From: an uncultured Kiloniellales bacterium
GTDB lineage: Bacteria; Pseudomonadota; Alphaproteobacteria; Kiloniellales; JAKSDN01
Reading direction: 5' to 3'
Assembly: GCA_947258885.1 (NCBI GenBank)
Contig: CAMYKD010000050.1
Coordinates: 12,879 to 61,071, forward strand
DNA: 48,193 bases
A program made the translations under genes and the position numbers. The notes beneath the pieces were generated by a model that did not search any database, was not told where the DNA came from, and saw only the letters and a program-made list of their open reading frames with translations. Below, piece after piece: positions 1 through 8,003 of this stretch (positions within the stretch are counted from its first letter, which is position 1; each line of letters starts with the position of its first letter).

Positions 1-293
1 GCCGTATAGGCGACCAATGCGGACAGGCTGGCCGCCCAGTCGGCCAGATGCTCCAGGATCGCCGGCGAGAAGCCGCTGCCCAGCATGACGCCGAGCAGCG
101 CGATCATGACGCTACGCAGCCCAGGAGGCAGGGCGATCGGTGCACCGGCCATGGCGGCGGCCGTGGTCGCGGCCAACGCGCCGATCATCCACGGCAGTGG
201 CAGGCCGAGCCAGGTGGCACCCGCGCCGCCCGCCGTGCCGATGGCGAGCGCGAGCAGCAATTTGGACAGCCGCCGAATTGGGAGCCCGGTCAT
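1..293 (-). CDS. AbrB-family (COG3180-type) membrane protein, N-terminal part
   Basis: Only the first 97 codons are inside the window; the gene continues beyond the left edge. The start ATG is at 293-291, eight bases after the stop of the HAD gene, so it is the last visible member of the run LysR-argE-HAD. The translation is hydrophobic, with a Gly/Ala-rich first membrane segment and the motif WLGLPLPWMIGAL at about residues 31-43. That motif is typical of the AbrB/ammonia monooxygenase-like integral membrane family (a duplicated multi-TM module; unrelated to the Bacillus AbrB DNA-binding protein). A second hydrophobic segment follows (MIALLGVMLGSGF). The substrate of this family is not established. 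The family call rests on one motif region and hydrophobicity. Confidence 0.72.
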   Translation of the reverse strand, partial: MTGLPIRRLSKLLLALAIGTAGGAGATWLGLPLPWMIGALAATTAAAMAGAPIALPPGLRSVMIALLGVMLGSGFSPAILEHLADWAASLSALVAYT

Positions 294-301
294 GAGTAAG
301 C

Positions 302-904
302 TCAGAGCACCCCGAGGCGCCCGAGGTCCTCGCGCAGCGTCGCGGCGGAGGTAAAGCGCAGGGCCTCGAGCCCGATCGATCGGGCCGCCGTCACGTTGGC
401 CTGGACGTCGTCGATGAAAACCGCCTCCGCCGGGTCGATCGAGTAGCGTTGAAACAACAGGTGGAAGATGGCGGGGCTCGGCTTCCTGACCCCTTCCTGT
501 CCGGAGACCACGAGACCGCGGAACCAGCCGAGGAAGTCGAAGCGCTCGCGGGCATGCGGGAAGGTCTCGGCGGACCAGTTGGAGAGCGCGTAGAGCGGCT
601 GCCCGCGGGCGTTCAACTCGGCCAGAATCGCGACCGTATCGTCCAGGGCGCCGGCCAGCATCTCCGGCCAGCGCGCGTGGTAGGCCTCTATCATCCGCCG
701 GTGCTCGGGATGCCGCGCGGTCAGCTCCGCGATGCCCGCGGCGAAGGGCCGGCCTTCGTCCTGCCGCTGGTTCCATTCCGGGGTACAGACTTCGGCCAGA
801 AACGTTTCCATCGCGGCCTCGTCGCCGAACAGCTTGCGATAGAGATGGCGCGGGTCCCAGTCGATCAGGACGCCGCCCAGGTCGAAGATCACCGGACGGG
901 TCAT
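302..904 (-). CDS. HAD-superfamily phosphatase (YihX/haloacid dehalogenase-like)
   Basis: 200-residue protein with the HAD motifs in order: motif I FDLGGVLID with the nucleophile Asp8, motif II LSNW near residue 110, motif III Lys in VRKPSP near residue 144, and motif IV FIDDV near residue 167. The DLG form of motif I (Gly in place of the second Asp) is common in the YihX and haloacid-dehalogenase-like subfamilies, so a small sugar phosphate or a haloacid are both possible substrates. The chosen ATG at 904 gives the usual short N-terminus; an in-frame ATG at 922 would overlap the end of argE by 10 bases. The gene is tightly packed between argE and the AbrB-family gene and is probably co-transcribed with them. 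Confidence 0.85.
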   Translation of the reverse strand: MTRPVIFDLGGVLIDWDPRHLYRKLFGDEAAMETFLAEVCTPEWNQRQDEGRPFAAGIAELTARHPEHRRMIEAYHARWPEMLAGALDDTVAILAELNARGQPLYALSNWSAETFPHARERFDFLGWFRGLVVSGQEGVRKPSPAIFHLLFQRYSIDPAEAVFIDDVQANVTAARSIGLEALRFTSAATLREDLGRLGVL

Positions 905-912
905 GATATTAT

Positions 913-2103
913 CTATGACCATTGGTATGAGCCCGCCGCGACCCGGTCGAGCAGGCGCTCCATGAAGCGCTCGCAGAGCGCCAGCTGCTCGAGGCTGACG
1001 TACTCGTCGGGCTTGTGCGCCTGCTCGATCGAGCCGGGGCCGCAGACCACGGAGGGAATGCCGCTCTCGTGGAACAGCCCGGCCTCGGTGCCGAAGGCGA
1101 CCTTGCCGGTGAGGTTGTCGCCGCTGAGCGCCTTGGCCAGCGACACCACTTCGGCGTCGATCGGCGTTTCGAGGCCGGGGAAGCAGGCCATCTGCTCCCA
1201 GGCGAAGCCGGTCTCGGGATTGATCGCCTTCATGGCCGGCTCGACCTCGCCGTGGGCGTAGGCCTGGATCTCCGCCAGAAGGGCCAGCGGGTCGTCCTCC
1301 GGCAGATTGCGGAACTCGAACTCGAAGGCACAGGCGCCCGGCACGATGTTGAGCTGCGTGCCGCCTTGGATCAGTCCGGTGTGCACCGTGGTATGGCGCA
1401 CGTCGTAGGCCTCGTCGAAGGGGCCGTCCGCGGCCTTGCGCCCGGCCATTTCGGACAGACGGGCGATCACCCGGGCCGCCGCGTCGATCGCGTTGACCCC
1501 CTTGGGCGCGAGCGAGGAGTGCGCCTCCAGCCCGCGCACCCGGCAGCGCATGGAGAACTTGCCCTTGTGCGCGGTGATCACCTTCATGTCGGTCGGCTCG
1601 CCGATGATGCAGGCCGCCGGCTTGACCGGCCGGCGGGCCAGGAAGTCCAACAGCCCGTGCACGCCGACGCAGCCGACCTCCTCGTCGTAGGACAGGCAGA
1701 GGTGGATCGGCGTCTCCAGGCCGCGCGCCAGGAAGCGCGGCACGAAGGCGAGCGCCACTGCGATAAAGCCCTTCATGTCGCAGCTGCCCCGGCCGTAGAG
1801 GCGGCCGTTCCTCTCGACCGCGGTCCAGGGATCGCCGGACCAGTGCTGGCCGTCGACCGGCACCACGTCGGTGTGGCCGGAGAGCGCAATGCCCGGCCGG
1901 TCCGTGGGCCCCAGCGTGGCGTAGAGGTTGGCCTTGCGGCCTTCGGCATCGTGCGTCAGGTGGCAGCCGACGCCGTGCGTCGCCAGGTAGTCCCGGACGT
2001 CGTGGATCAGCTCCAGGTTCGAGTTGCGGCTGGTCGTGTCGAAGGCGATCAACCGCTCGAGCATGGCGCGGGTCTCGGGGTCGATCCGGGCGGTCTCGGA
2101 CAC
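913..2103 (-). CDS. argE: Acetylornithine deacetylase (M20 metallopeptidase family)
   Basis: 396 residues, the usual length for ArgE/DapE-type M20 enzymes. The di-zinc site is visible: GHTDVVPVDG with His77 and Asp79, GSCDMKG with the bridging Asp109, and SYDEEVG with catalytic Glu141 and ligand Glu142. The C-terminal part has FGTEAGLFHESGIPSVVCGPG, where the conserved His ligand follows the GTEA motif, as in ArgE. The dimerisation (lid) domain lies between. The enzyme would deacetylate N2-acetylornithine to ornithine in the cytoplasm (arginine pathway). It sits 80 bases after the LysR gene and 8 bases before the HAD gene on the same strand. DapE and other M20 deacylases are alternatives, but ArgE fits best by the N-terminal and C-terminal motifs. 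Confidence 0.88.
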   Translation of the reverse strand: MSETARIDPETRAMLERLIAFDTTSRNSNLELIHDVRDYLATHGVGCHLTHDAEGRKANLYATLGPTDRPGIALSGHTDVVPVDGQHWSGDPWTAVERNGRLYGRGSCDMKGFIAVALAFVPRFLARGLETPIHLCLSYDEEVGCVGVHGLLDFLARRPVKPAACIIGEPTDMKVITAHKGKFSMRCRVRGLEAHSSLAPKGVNAIDAAARVIARLSEMAGRKAADGPFDEAYDVRHTTVHTGLIQGGTQLNIVPGACAFEFEFRNLPEDDPLALLAEIQAYAHGEVEPAMKAINPETGFAWEQMACFPGLETPIDAEVVSLAKALSGDNLTGKVAFGTEAGLFHESGIPSVVCGPGSIEQAHKPDEYVSLEQLALCERFMERLLDRVAAGSYQWS

Positions 2104-2183
2104 GGCTGCTCTCCGGCTGGGGGTCGAGTCGGCGGGCGCTCAGCATGGCAGAGCCGGGACCGCCGCGCCAGCGCCCGTCGCCG

Positions 2184-3113
2184 TCAGGCCGCGGGCGGTG
2201 CCTCCTCCGGCCGCGCCGTCGATCCTTCTTCCAGCAGCCACTCGCGGAACAGGCGGACCTTGGGCTGATCGGCGGCTTCCGGCAGGGAGACCACGGAATA
2301 GACGAAGGTCGACGGCATGCTCGGACCGAAGGGCCGCACCAGGTGACCGGCCGCGATGTCGTCGCCGGCAAGCGATTGGCGGCCCAGGGCGACGCCCTGG
2401 CCGGTGATGGCGGCTTCGATCACCCAACTGGCGTGGCTGAACCCGGGGCCGCGCCCGGCATCGATGCCCTCGACCCCCGCCGTCTTGAGCCAAAATCGCC
2501 AATCCGGGTCGTCCTCGGTACCCGCCACCTGGTCGTGGAGTAGCGTATGATGCTCGAGGTCGGCGGGCCGGCGCAGGGGATGCGGTCCCTCCAGCAGCCT
2601 GGGGCTGCACACCGGGAAGATCTCGTCCCGCATCAGGAGGTCGACGCGGAGGCCCGGATAGCGCCCCTGGCCATAGCGGATCCCGATGTCGACATCGTCG
2701 CGCGCGAAGTCGACCAGCTTGTCGCTGGCCGAAACCAGCACGTCGATCTCGGGATGCCGCTCGCGGAAGCCGAACAGGCGGGGCAGGAGCCACTTGGCGC
2801 CGAAGGACGGCAGCACGCTGACCTTGAGCGGTCCGGTCCGCTCCGTCGCGCGCAGCCGATCGGTCGCCGCCGCGATGCCGTCCAGCGCCTCGCGCAGCGG
2901 CGGCAGGTAGGCCTGGCCGGCATCGGTCAGCATGAGCCGCCTGTTGAAGCGCCGAAACAGTTGGACGTCCAGCGCCGCCTCCAGGGACTTGATCTGGTGG
3001 CTGACCGCGGCCTGGGTCACGAAGAGCTCTTCGGCCGCCTTGGTGAAGGACAGGTGGCGGGCCGCGGCCTCGAAGGCGCGGAGCGCGTTGAGCGGCGGAA
3101 GACGGCGGGCCAT
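2184..3113 (-). CDS. LysR-family transcriptional regulator, GcvA-like
   Basis: 309 residues. The N-terminal winged helix-turn-helix spans about residues 6-65 (LNALRAFEAAARHLSFTKAA, then QAAVSHQIKSLE). The effector-binding domain begins near residue 95 (GPLKVSVLPSFGAKWLLPRL), and that wording is characteristic of the GcvA branch. GcvA itself controls glycine cleavage, but many alphaproteobacterial paralogues regulate adjacent genes of unrelated function; the target here cannot be deduced. It heads the run argE-HAD-AbrB-family on the minus strand. Its start faces the promoter region of the plus-strand DUF1127 gene, with about 230 bases between the two starts. Confidence 0.87.
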   Translation of the reverse strand: MARRLPPLNALRAFEAAARHLSFTKAAEELFVTQAAVSHQIKSLEAALDVQLFRRFNRRLMLTDAGQAYLPPLREALDGIAAATDRLRATERTGPLKVSVLPSFGAKWLLPRLFGFRERHPEIDVLVSASDKLVDFARDDVDIGIRYGQGRYPGLRVDLLMRDEIFPVCSPRLLEGPHPLRRPADLEHHTLLHDQVAGTEDDPDWRFWLKTAGVEGIDAGRGPGFSHASWVIEAAITGQGVALGRQSLAGDDIAAGHLVRPFGPSMPSTFVYSVVSLPEAADQPKVRLFREWLLEEGSTARPEEAPPAA

Positions 3114-3164
3114 AGCACAGCATTCAAATTAGAAATACTTATTCGAAACATGAGATAACATCGT

Positions 3165-3193
3165 TTGTCGGCTTGGCCAAGAGGCAATATCTT
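3165..3193 (+). promoter_or_regulatory. Possible sigma70-type promoter for the DUF1127 gene with a palindrome in the spacer
   Basis: TTGTCG (3165-3170) and TATCTT (3188-3193) are separated by 17 bases. The spacer contains the perfect 10-base palindrome CTTGGCCAAG (3172-3181), a plausible repressor site. Each hexamer matches the consensus at four of six positions. It would give a leader of about 150 nt before the gene at 3344. Confidence 0.3.
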
Positions 3194-3343
3194 CTGGGCA
3201 AGGAAAGAGCCATCATCCGCATCGGTTTCAAGATGTCTTAGGCAAAGGCAGGCAAGATTCGGAGTTTCTTGTCCAGCGGGATGCGGTATCCAGGTCGGAA
3301 GACGAAACGGAACAAGCGCAAGATTCGGATAAGGAGAGTTGTT

Positions 3344-3586
3344 ATGTCGAATGCACGGTGCGAAACCTTCGGAACCTCGCTCGCCGCCCATCGGGGGCCG
3401 CGGACCGGACTCCTGGGTACCCTTGTCCGCGCGGCGGGCGCGGCGGCCGAGACGTTTTACGTCTGGCAGGAGCGCGCCGCCCAGCGCGCCCACTTGGCGG
3501 CGCTCGAGGATCATCTCCTGAAAGACATCGGAATCGGCCGCGCGCAGGCCGACCGGGAGGCCGCCAAGCCGTTCTGGCGGCCCTGA
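3344..3586 (+). CDS. DUF1127 (YjiS-like) small protein
   Basis: 80 residues from the ATG at 3344, which is preceded by a good ribosome site (AAGGAGA at about 3331-3337). The C-terminal half carries the DUF1127 signature: an aromatic/basic helix (YVWQERAAQRAHLAALEDHLLKD) followed by IGIGRAQADREAAKPFW. DUF1127 proteins are small alphaproteobacterial proteins often implicated in RNA interaction or stress and phosphate adaptation; the role of this copy is unknown. The N-terminal 25 residues are low in recognisable features. It stands alone on the plus strand, faces nadK, and ends 15 bases before a strong inverted repeat that probably terminates it. Confidence 0.85.
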   Translation: MSNARCETFGTSLAAHRGPRTGLLGTLVRAAGAAAETFYVWQERAAQRAHLAALEDHLLKDIGIGRAQADREAAKPFWRP

Positions 3587-3600
3587 CCCACAAAAATGCA

Positions 3601-3636
3601 AAAATGGGGTCAGACCCCAATTTCTGACCCCATTTT
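3601..3636. terminator. Perfect 13-bp inverted repeat between convergent genes
   Basis: AAAATGGGGTCAG (3601-3613) pairs exactly with CTGACCCCATTTT (3624-3636) around a 10-base loop. The left arm plus loop itself contains a nested palindrome, GGGGTCAGACCCC (3606-3618). A-rich and T-rich ends make it terminator-like in both directions. It lies between the DUF1127 gene and the end of nadK (3638). The GGGGTCAGACCCC core is also a sequence type dispersed in many proteobacterial genomes, so it may be a mobile or repetitive palindrome rather than only a terminator. Confidence 0.6.
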
Positions 3637-3637
3637 C

Positions 3638-4405
3638 TCAGGGCAGGAACTGCTCCCGGATGATGCGTTTTTGCAGGTTGTGCTCGGGATCGAACAGCAG
3701 GTGCAGGGACACCCCGGTGTCCTCGTGCACCTCGATCCGGGCCACGTCGCGCACCTCGGTGAAATCCGCGGTGGCGCTGACCGGTCGCTTTTCCGGGTCG
3801 AGGATTTCGAAGGCGACCCGGGCCGTGTTGGGCAGCAGCGCGCCGCGCCAGCGCCGCGGCCGGAACGCGCTGATCGGGGTGAGCGCGAGCAGCGGCGCGC
3901 CCATCGGCAGGATCGGGCCATAGGCCGAGACGTTGTAGGCCGTGCTGCCGGCCGGCGTGGCCACCATGACGCCGTCGCAGACCAGCTGCTCCATGCGCAC
4001 CTCGCCGTCGATGGCGATGCGGATGTGGGCCGCCTGGCGGCGCAGGCGCAGGAGCGAGACCTCGTTGATGGCGAGCGCGTCGGTATGCGTGCCGTCCACC
4101 GACCAGGCCGCCATGCGCAGGGGATGCAAGGTGACCCGCTCGGCCCGGGCCAGGCGCTCGGGCAGGTTCTCCTCGTCGAAACTGTTCATCAGGAAGCCGA
4201 CGGTGCCCCGGTTCACGCCGTAGATGGGCGTGCCGCGGGGGATCGAGGCATGGAGCGTCTCGAGCATCAGGCCGTCGCCGCCGAGGGCGACGATCACGTC
4301 GGCCTGCTCCGGCGCCACGGTCGCGTAGCGCGCCTCCAGGCGCTTCAGCGCCGTCTGCGCCTCTTCCGTGTCTGAGGCGACCAGGGCGAAGGTCGGCTGG
4401 TTCAT
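3638..4405 (-). CDS. nadK: NAD kinase
   Basis: 255 residues, the compact form usual in alphaproteobacteria. The ATP/NAD-binding motifs are present: GGDG at residues 42-45 (catalytic Asp44), the NE motif at Asn114-Glu115 that binds the nicotinamide ribose, and the Gly-rich block [18 protein letters not shown] at 144-161. The enzyme phosphorylates NAD+ to NADP+ in the cytoplasm and is normally essential and single-copy. The start ATG at 4405 gives [11 protein letters not shown], the expected first beta strand. It is convergent with the DUF1127 gene across the inverted repeat and divergent from the exported protein at 4591. Confidence 0.93.
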   Translation of the reverse strand: MNQPTFALVASDTEEAQTALKRLEARYATVAPEQADVIVALGGDGLMLETLHASIPRGTPIYGVNRGTVGFLMNSFDEENLPERLARAERVTLHPLRMAAWSVDGTHTDALAINEVSLLRLRRQAAHIRIAIDGEVRMEQLVCDGVMVATPAGSTAYNVSAYGPILPMGAPLLALTPISAFRPRRWRGALLPNTARVAFEILDPEKRPVSATADFTEVRDVARIEVHEDTGVSLHLLFDPEHNLQKRIIREQFLP

Positions 4406-4590
4406 GGCCCCGTTGCGGCTTGATTCCGGTGCGCACCCACGTCTGCCCCGCGCCCGCGCGGCCAGGGCCGGGTGAAGTATAACGCCTGGCCCGCCGGACG
4501 CCAGCCTCCTGCGCGAAGGCCCGCCGCGCTTGCCAAAGGCGGTGCCGTTACGCACTCTGGTCGGCGTGGTCATGGAATAGGGAAGCGACG

Positions 4591-5088
4591 ATGGAAGGGC
4601 TGGGCAAAGCGCGCTCGTTGGTTCTGCTGGGCCTGCTGGCGGTTCTGCCGCCGGCGGCGCGAGGCGAGGAGCCGAACGAAGACAGGTACGTCGGTTACTA
4701 CTACCCCGCCCCGGACAGCCGCGAGATCTATCGGGCGCGCGCCGAAACGATAGCCGAGGCGAGCCGGCCGGTCCGGGTGGGTTTCGTGACGGGGATGGCG
4801 GCAAAGCGGGCCCAGCGCGCCTATCCGCCGCCCTACGTATTCTTCGCCAAGGGCGAGGAGGCGGAGAAGCTGATCATCGTGGCGCTGCAGGACGGCCCGG
4901 TCGACACCCTGTACCGGGCGCGCGCGGTGCTCGCCGAGTTGACGGCCATGGCCCGTACCTTGCCGGTTTTCGCCGAGTTCGGCGCGCGGGACCGCTTCAC
5001 CTTTTTCGACCTGGCAAAGATACTGGGCTTCAAGCGGATCACGATCACCGACGGGCGCGACTTCGCGCATCAGGTAATCATCGAGTAG
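4591..5088 (+). CDS. Conserved exported protein of unknown function
   Basis: 165 residues with a probable Sec signal peptide: a short basic start, a hydrophobic stretch [12 protein letters not shown] (about residues 10-21), then ARGEE as a likely cleavage region. The mature part begins with YVGYYYPAP and includes [29 protein letters not shown] and [23 protein letters not shown] recognise this type from related alphaproteobacteria, where it is sometimes labelled as a molybdopterin-guanine dinucleotide protein A; nothing here supports that function (there is no GGxSxRxG nucleotide loop). It probably acts in the periplasm. It is followed 39 bases later by the aminotransferase on the same strand. 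Confidence 0.7.
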   Translation: MEGLGKARSLVLLGLLAVLPPAARGEEPNEDRYVGYYYPAPDSREIYRARAETIAEASRPVRVGFVTGMAAKRAQRAYPPPYVFFAKGEEAEKLIIVALQDGPVDTLYRARAVLAELTAMARTLPVFAEFGARDRFTFFDLAKILGFKRITITDGRDFAHQVIIE

Positions 5089-5127
5089 TCGTTCGCAGCG
5101 TAATACCAAAGGTATAAAGGCCGGAGC

Positions 5128-6054
5128 ATGTCGATCGGATCGGAGCAACGGAAGACTCGGGCGGCGCAGAAATTTCCCCCCGGCATAGCCTATATCGACG
5201 GCCGGTTCCGCCCGATCTCGGAGGCCAGGATCTCGGTGCTGGACTGGGGGCTCCTGCGCTCGGACGCCACCTACGACGTGGTGCATGTCTGGCAGCGCCG
5301 CTTCTTCCGCCTGGACGCGCATCTCGATCGCTTCCTCGCCTCGGTGGCCAAGCTTCGGCTCTCCCTGCCGTTCGACCGGGCGACCCTGGCCGAGACTTTG
5401 AAGGAGTGCGTGCGCCGCTCGGGCCTGGATGACGCCTACGTCGAAATGATCTGCACACGCGGCTTCTCGCCCGATTTCAGCCGGGATCCGCGCGCCGCTG
5501 TCAACCGCTTCATTGCCTTCGCGATCCCCTTCGGCTGGATCGCCGACGCAGAGCAGCGCCGGCGCGGCCTGCACCTGGCGATCGCCGAGGTGCGCCGCAT
5601 CCCGCCTCAGTCCGTGGACCCGCGGGTCAAGAACTACCACTGGCTCGACCTGGTGACCGGCCTGTTCGAGGCCTACGACCGCGGCGCCGAGAACGTCCTG
5701 CTGTGCGACCTCGAGGGCAACGTCACGGAAGGGGCCGGCTTCAACCTCTTCGCCGTGTCCGCGGGCCGGGTGACGACGCCGTCGAGCGGCGTGCTCGAAG
5801 GCATCACCCGGGCCACGGTCCTCGAACTCTGCGCCGAACTGGGCGTGCCGGCCGAAACCGGCACGGTGAGCGCCGAGGCCCTGACGGCGGCCGACGAGGT
5901 CTTCGTCACATCGACAGCCGGCGGCATCATGCCGGTCGCCCGGATAGACGGCGCGGCGATAGGCGACGGCGCGCCGGGACGCCTGACCGGCAAGCTCACC
6001 GAGCTTTACTGGGCGAAGCACGACGATCCCGCCTGGACCACTCCGGTCGATTGA
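5128..6054 (+). CDS. Fold-type IV PLP aminotransferase, resembling (R)-selective amine transaminases
   Basis: 308 residues. Class IV signature: Lys168 (VDPRVKNYHW) would bind PLP and Glu201 (TEGAGFN) would contact its pyridine nitrogen. The N-terminal domain reads ISVLDWGLLRSDATYDV (35-51) and RRFFRLDAHLDRFLAS (57-72); the mid part has YVEMICTRGFS (104-114) and VRRIPPQSVDPRVKN. This wording is closer to the fungal/bacterial (R)-amine:pyruvate transaminase branch than to IlvE or D-alanine transaminase. Where those enzymes often have His in the MHSD motif, this one has Arg (LRSD). The amino donor is unknown; branched-chain, D-amino acid and (R)-amine substrates all remain possible. The gene appears monocistronic and ends just before a hairpin. 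Confidence 0.83.
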   Translation: MSIGSEQRKTRAAQKFPPGIAYIDGRFRPISEARISVLDWGLLRSDATYDVVHVWQRRFFRLDAHLDRFLASVAKLRLSLPFDRATLAETLKECVRRSGLDDAYVEMICTRGFSPDFSRDPRAAVNRFIAFAIPFGWIADAEQRRRGLHLAIAEVRRIPPQSVDPRVKNYHWLDLVTGLFEAYDRGAENVLLCDLEGNVTEGAGFNLFAVSAGRVTTPSSGVLEGITRATVLELCAELGVPAETGTVSAEALTAADEVFVTSTAGGIMPVARIDGAAIGDGAPGRLTGKLTELYWAKHDDPAWTTPVD

Positions 6055-6073
6055 TCGCGGGCTCGAGAAAGAC

Positions 6074-6107
6074 CTGTGCCCGGTCCAGGTCTGGAATCCG
6101 GGCACAG
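6074..6107 (+). terminator. Hairpin downstream of the aminotransferase gene
   Basis: CTGTGCCCGG (6074-6083) pairs exactly with CCGGGCACAG (6098-6107) across a 14-base loop, between two convergent genes. There is only a pyrimidine-rich tail (CCTTCTCCTC), not a clear T run. Confidence 0.5.
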
Positions 6108-6183
6108 CCTTCTCCTCGGGTCGGTCACCCGCTGAACGCGCCCGCGGCCCGACGGACGGGGCGCGGCGCCGAATGAAACCCGG

Positions 6184-6624
6184 CTAGGCGGACTTGAGCG
6201 CCGTGACCTTGGTTTCCTGGCTGCCTTTCTCGGTGTCCAGGCGGCCGACGAAGCCCTCGAAGGAGGCGCCCCGCTCGAGCTCGAGAGATTCCTGGTAGAT
6301 ATCGCCCTTGACCTTTGCCGTGCTGGTCAGGATCACCTTCTTGGCCCGGATCTCGCCGCTGAACGATCCGCAGATTCGCACCGTCTCGGCCTTGACCTTG
6401 CTGTTGATGACCGGCTCGGCGCCCAGGGTGAGCGTGCGGCAGGTGATGTCGCCGTCGACCCTGCCGTCGATCTGAAGGTCGCCGGTGCAGACCAGGTCGC
6501 CCTTGATCGTGAGGTCGGAACTGATGATCGACTGCTGCGGGGGCTGTTTCCTTGGAGTATCCACTTTCTCGCTCTTTTCTGATTCTGTTGCCGGGTCCGT
6601 GCTCTTGCTCGTCTGAAACATCAT
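6184..6624 (-). CDS. Bactofilin (polymer-forming cytoskeletal protein)
   Basis: 146 residues. A polar, probably disordered N-terminus (residues 1-32, rich in Ser, Glu, Lys, Pro) is followed by the bactofilin beta-helix core (about 33-130). The core shows the usual repeating pattern of short strands: IISSDLTIKGDLVCTGDLQI, then DGRVDGDITCRTLTLG, then GSFSGEIRAKKVILT, then AKVKGDIYQESLELERG. Bactofilins self-assemble without nucleotide into membrane-associated filaments that organise cell-wall or envelope enzymes. The start is the first of two adjacent ATGs, with AGAGGAG about 10 bases upstream. It is transcribed alone, convergent with the aminotransferase. Confidence 0.9.
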   Translation of the reverse strand: MMFQTSKSTDPATESEKSEKVDTPRKQPPQQSIISSDLTIKGDLVCTGDLQIDGRVDGDITCRTLTLGAEPVINSKVKAETVRICGSFSGEIRAKKVILTSTAKVKGDIYQESLELERGASFEGFVGRLDTEKGSQETKVTALKSA

Positions 6625-6791
6625 ACTCGCGCAACTCCTCTAAGGGGTTCGGTTCTGTGTTCGGAACAGCCCTTCCCGTCACGTCCGAACGCACAGTATG
6701 CCATCACGTTAGGGATAGGCGCTGTGCGTTTCCTGTGTCAACAGGCCTTGTGCGAACGTGTAGTCCCGTTGCCATAACGCGCCGCTCGCCG

Positions 6792-7403
6792 CTATTCCTC
6801 CGGCAGATAGCGGAAATGGCCGGTAATCGGATAGTTGAACAGCATGTCCTCCAGCGTCGGCCCCGTGCCGATGTTATGGGCAATCAAGGGCCGTTTACCA
6901 TCGCGCGATCGACGGTCCGTCACGATGCCGATATGCGGCAGCCGGCCGCCCAGGCGCCAGGTGACGAGGTCTCCCGGCCGGTAGTCCCCGGGAGTCCGGG
7001 TGACCCGCAGCCTCTCGCCGTGGCGCGTGAAGAAGGTCTCCAGATTGGGCACGCGCCGGTGGTCGATGCTGGGGTCGGGGCGGCTCAGCCCCCAGATCGC
7101 CGGATAGCTGTGGAAGGCGTGCGTCATGTCCTCGTGCACCCGCTGCTGCAGGTCGATGCCGAGCCCCGCCCGGTAGGCGCGGATCACCACGTCGGAGCAC
7201 ACGCCGCGGTCGGCGGGGACGTCGCCGCCCGGATAGCCGAGGCGCCGGTAGGCGCCGTCATAGGTCACGGAATGCCGGGTGCGTTCGACGGCGGCGGCAA
7301 CGAGCCGCGTCTCCATCGAGAGGTGGCTTGCGGCTTCCGGCCGGGCCAGAGCCGCGAGGACCAGCAGCGCGGCCAGCACGCCGGCAATAACCCGCGAGCA
7401 CAT
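6792..7403 (-). CDS. DUF1287 (YijF-like) exported protein
   Basis: 203 residues with a signal peptide: VIAGVLAALLVLAALA, then ARPEAASH as the likely cleavage zone. The mature region matches the DUF1287 family closely: YRRLGYPGGDVPADRGVCSD, GIDLQQRVHEDM, IDHRRVPNLETFF, YRPGDLVTW, LPHIGIVTD and LIAHNIG. The family is thought to have a cysteine peptidase/amidase-like (NlpC/P60-related) fold; the Cys in GVCSDVVIRA, the His in PHIGIV and the His in AHNIG could form such a site (inferred). Start ATG 7403 is preceded by GGGAGAGG. The gene is 107 bases downstream of msrA, so the two may share a transcript. Confidence 0.86.
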   Translation of the reverse strand: MCSRVIAGVLAALLVLAALARPEAASHLSMETRLVAAAVERTRHSVTYDGAYRRLGYPGGDVPADRGVCSDVVIRAYRAGLGIDLQQRVHEDMTHAFHSYPAIWGLSRPDPSIDHRRVPNLETFFTRHGERLRVTRTPGDYRPGDLVTWRLGGRLPHIGIVTDRRSRDGKRPLIAHNIGTGPTLEDMLFNYPITGHFRYLPEE

Positions 7404-7510
7404 GCGGCCATCCTCTCCCGTGCGAACGTCTCCGCTATCTGGCCCGGAGAGTCTGGCGAAACAAAGGCGACGTGTGGCGCCACGTTCGGCCGCCCGCCGT
7501 CGGAGACACG

Positions 7511-7987
7511 CTAGAACAGGCCGTGGGAGGTCCGGCCGCGCTTTTCGAAGTACTGCTGGTGATAGTCCTCGGCGCGCCAGAAGGTCGCGGCCGGAACGAT
7601 TTCGGTCACGATCGGGTTCCGGAACCGGCCTGCGACCACCTGCCGCTCCGTGGAGGCGCGGGCCGCGGCCTCCTGCTCGGGCCCATGGAAGAAGATCGCC
7701 GAGCGGTACTGGCTGCCGATGTCCGGCCCCTGGCGGTTCGGGGTCGTGGGGTCGTGGATCTCCCAGAACAGCTCGAGCAGCCGGTCGTAGCTCACCTTCG
7801 CCGGATCGAACTCGAGCTGCACCGCCTCGGCATGGCCGGTCTGGCCCGAGCAGACGTCCTCGTAGGTCGGGCTCTCGAAGTCGCCGCCCACGTAGCCCAC
7901 CGCGGTGGAGACCACGCCGTCGACCCGGCGGAAGGCCGCCTCGATGCCCCAGAAGCACCCCGCGGCGAACGTCGCCTTTTCCGTCAT
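7511..7987 (-). CDS. msrA: Peptide-methionine (S)-S-oxide reductase
   Basis: 158 residues, typical of a compact single-domain MsrA. The catalytic motif GCFWGIE has the sulfenic-acid-forming Cys11. [18 protein letters not shown] and [14 protein letters not shown] are standard MsrA sequence, as are [20 protein letters not shown] and [11 protein letters not shown]. It reduces the S form of methionine sulfoxide in damaged proteins. A second Cys (in VCSG) may act in recycling, as no C-terminal Cys pair is seen. It lies 16 bases after moaA on the same strand, which suggests co-transcription. Confidence 0.95.
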   Translation of the reverse strand: MTEKATFAAGCFWGIEAAFRRVDGVVSTAVGYVGGDFESPTYEDVCSGQTGHAEAVQLEFDPAKVSYDRLLELFWEIHDPTTPNRQGPDIGSQYRSAIFFHGPEQEAAARASTERQVVAGRFRNPIVTEIVPAATFWRAEDYHQQYFEKRGRTSHGLF

Positions 7988-8003
7988 GGCGGGGGCGTCC
8001 CGG

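Noticed and set aside
1015-2268. Long plus-strand open frame opposite argE
   Set aside because: Arg/Gly/Ala-rich translation without domain motifs; the minus strand carries the full M20 metal site.
302-2371. One long minus-strand open frame of 689 codons across the HAD gene and argE
   Set aside because: Only its last 200 codons (HAD protein) look like protein; the upstream part is the antiphase shadow of argE, rich in Arg/Gly/Pro as expected in GC-rich DNA.
3601-3636. Inverted repeat as the end of an insertion sequence
   Set aside because: No transposase gene or target duplication nearby; terminator or repetitive palindrome is a better reading.
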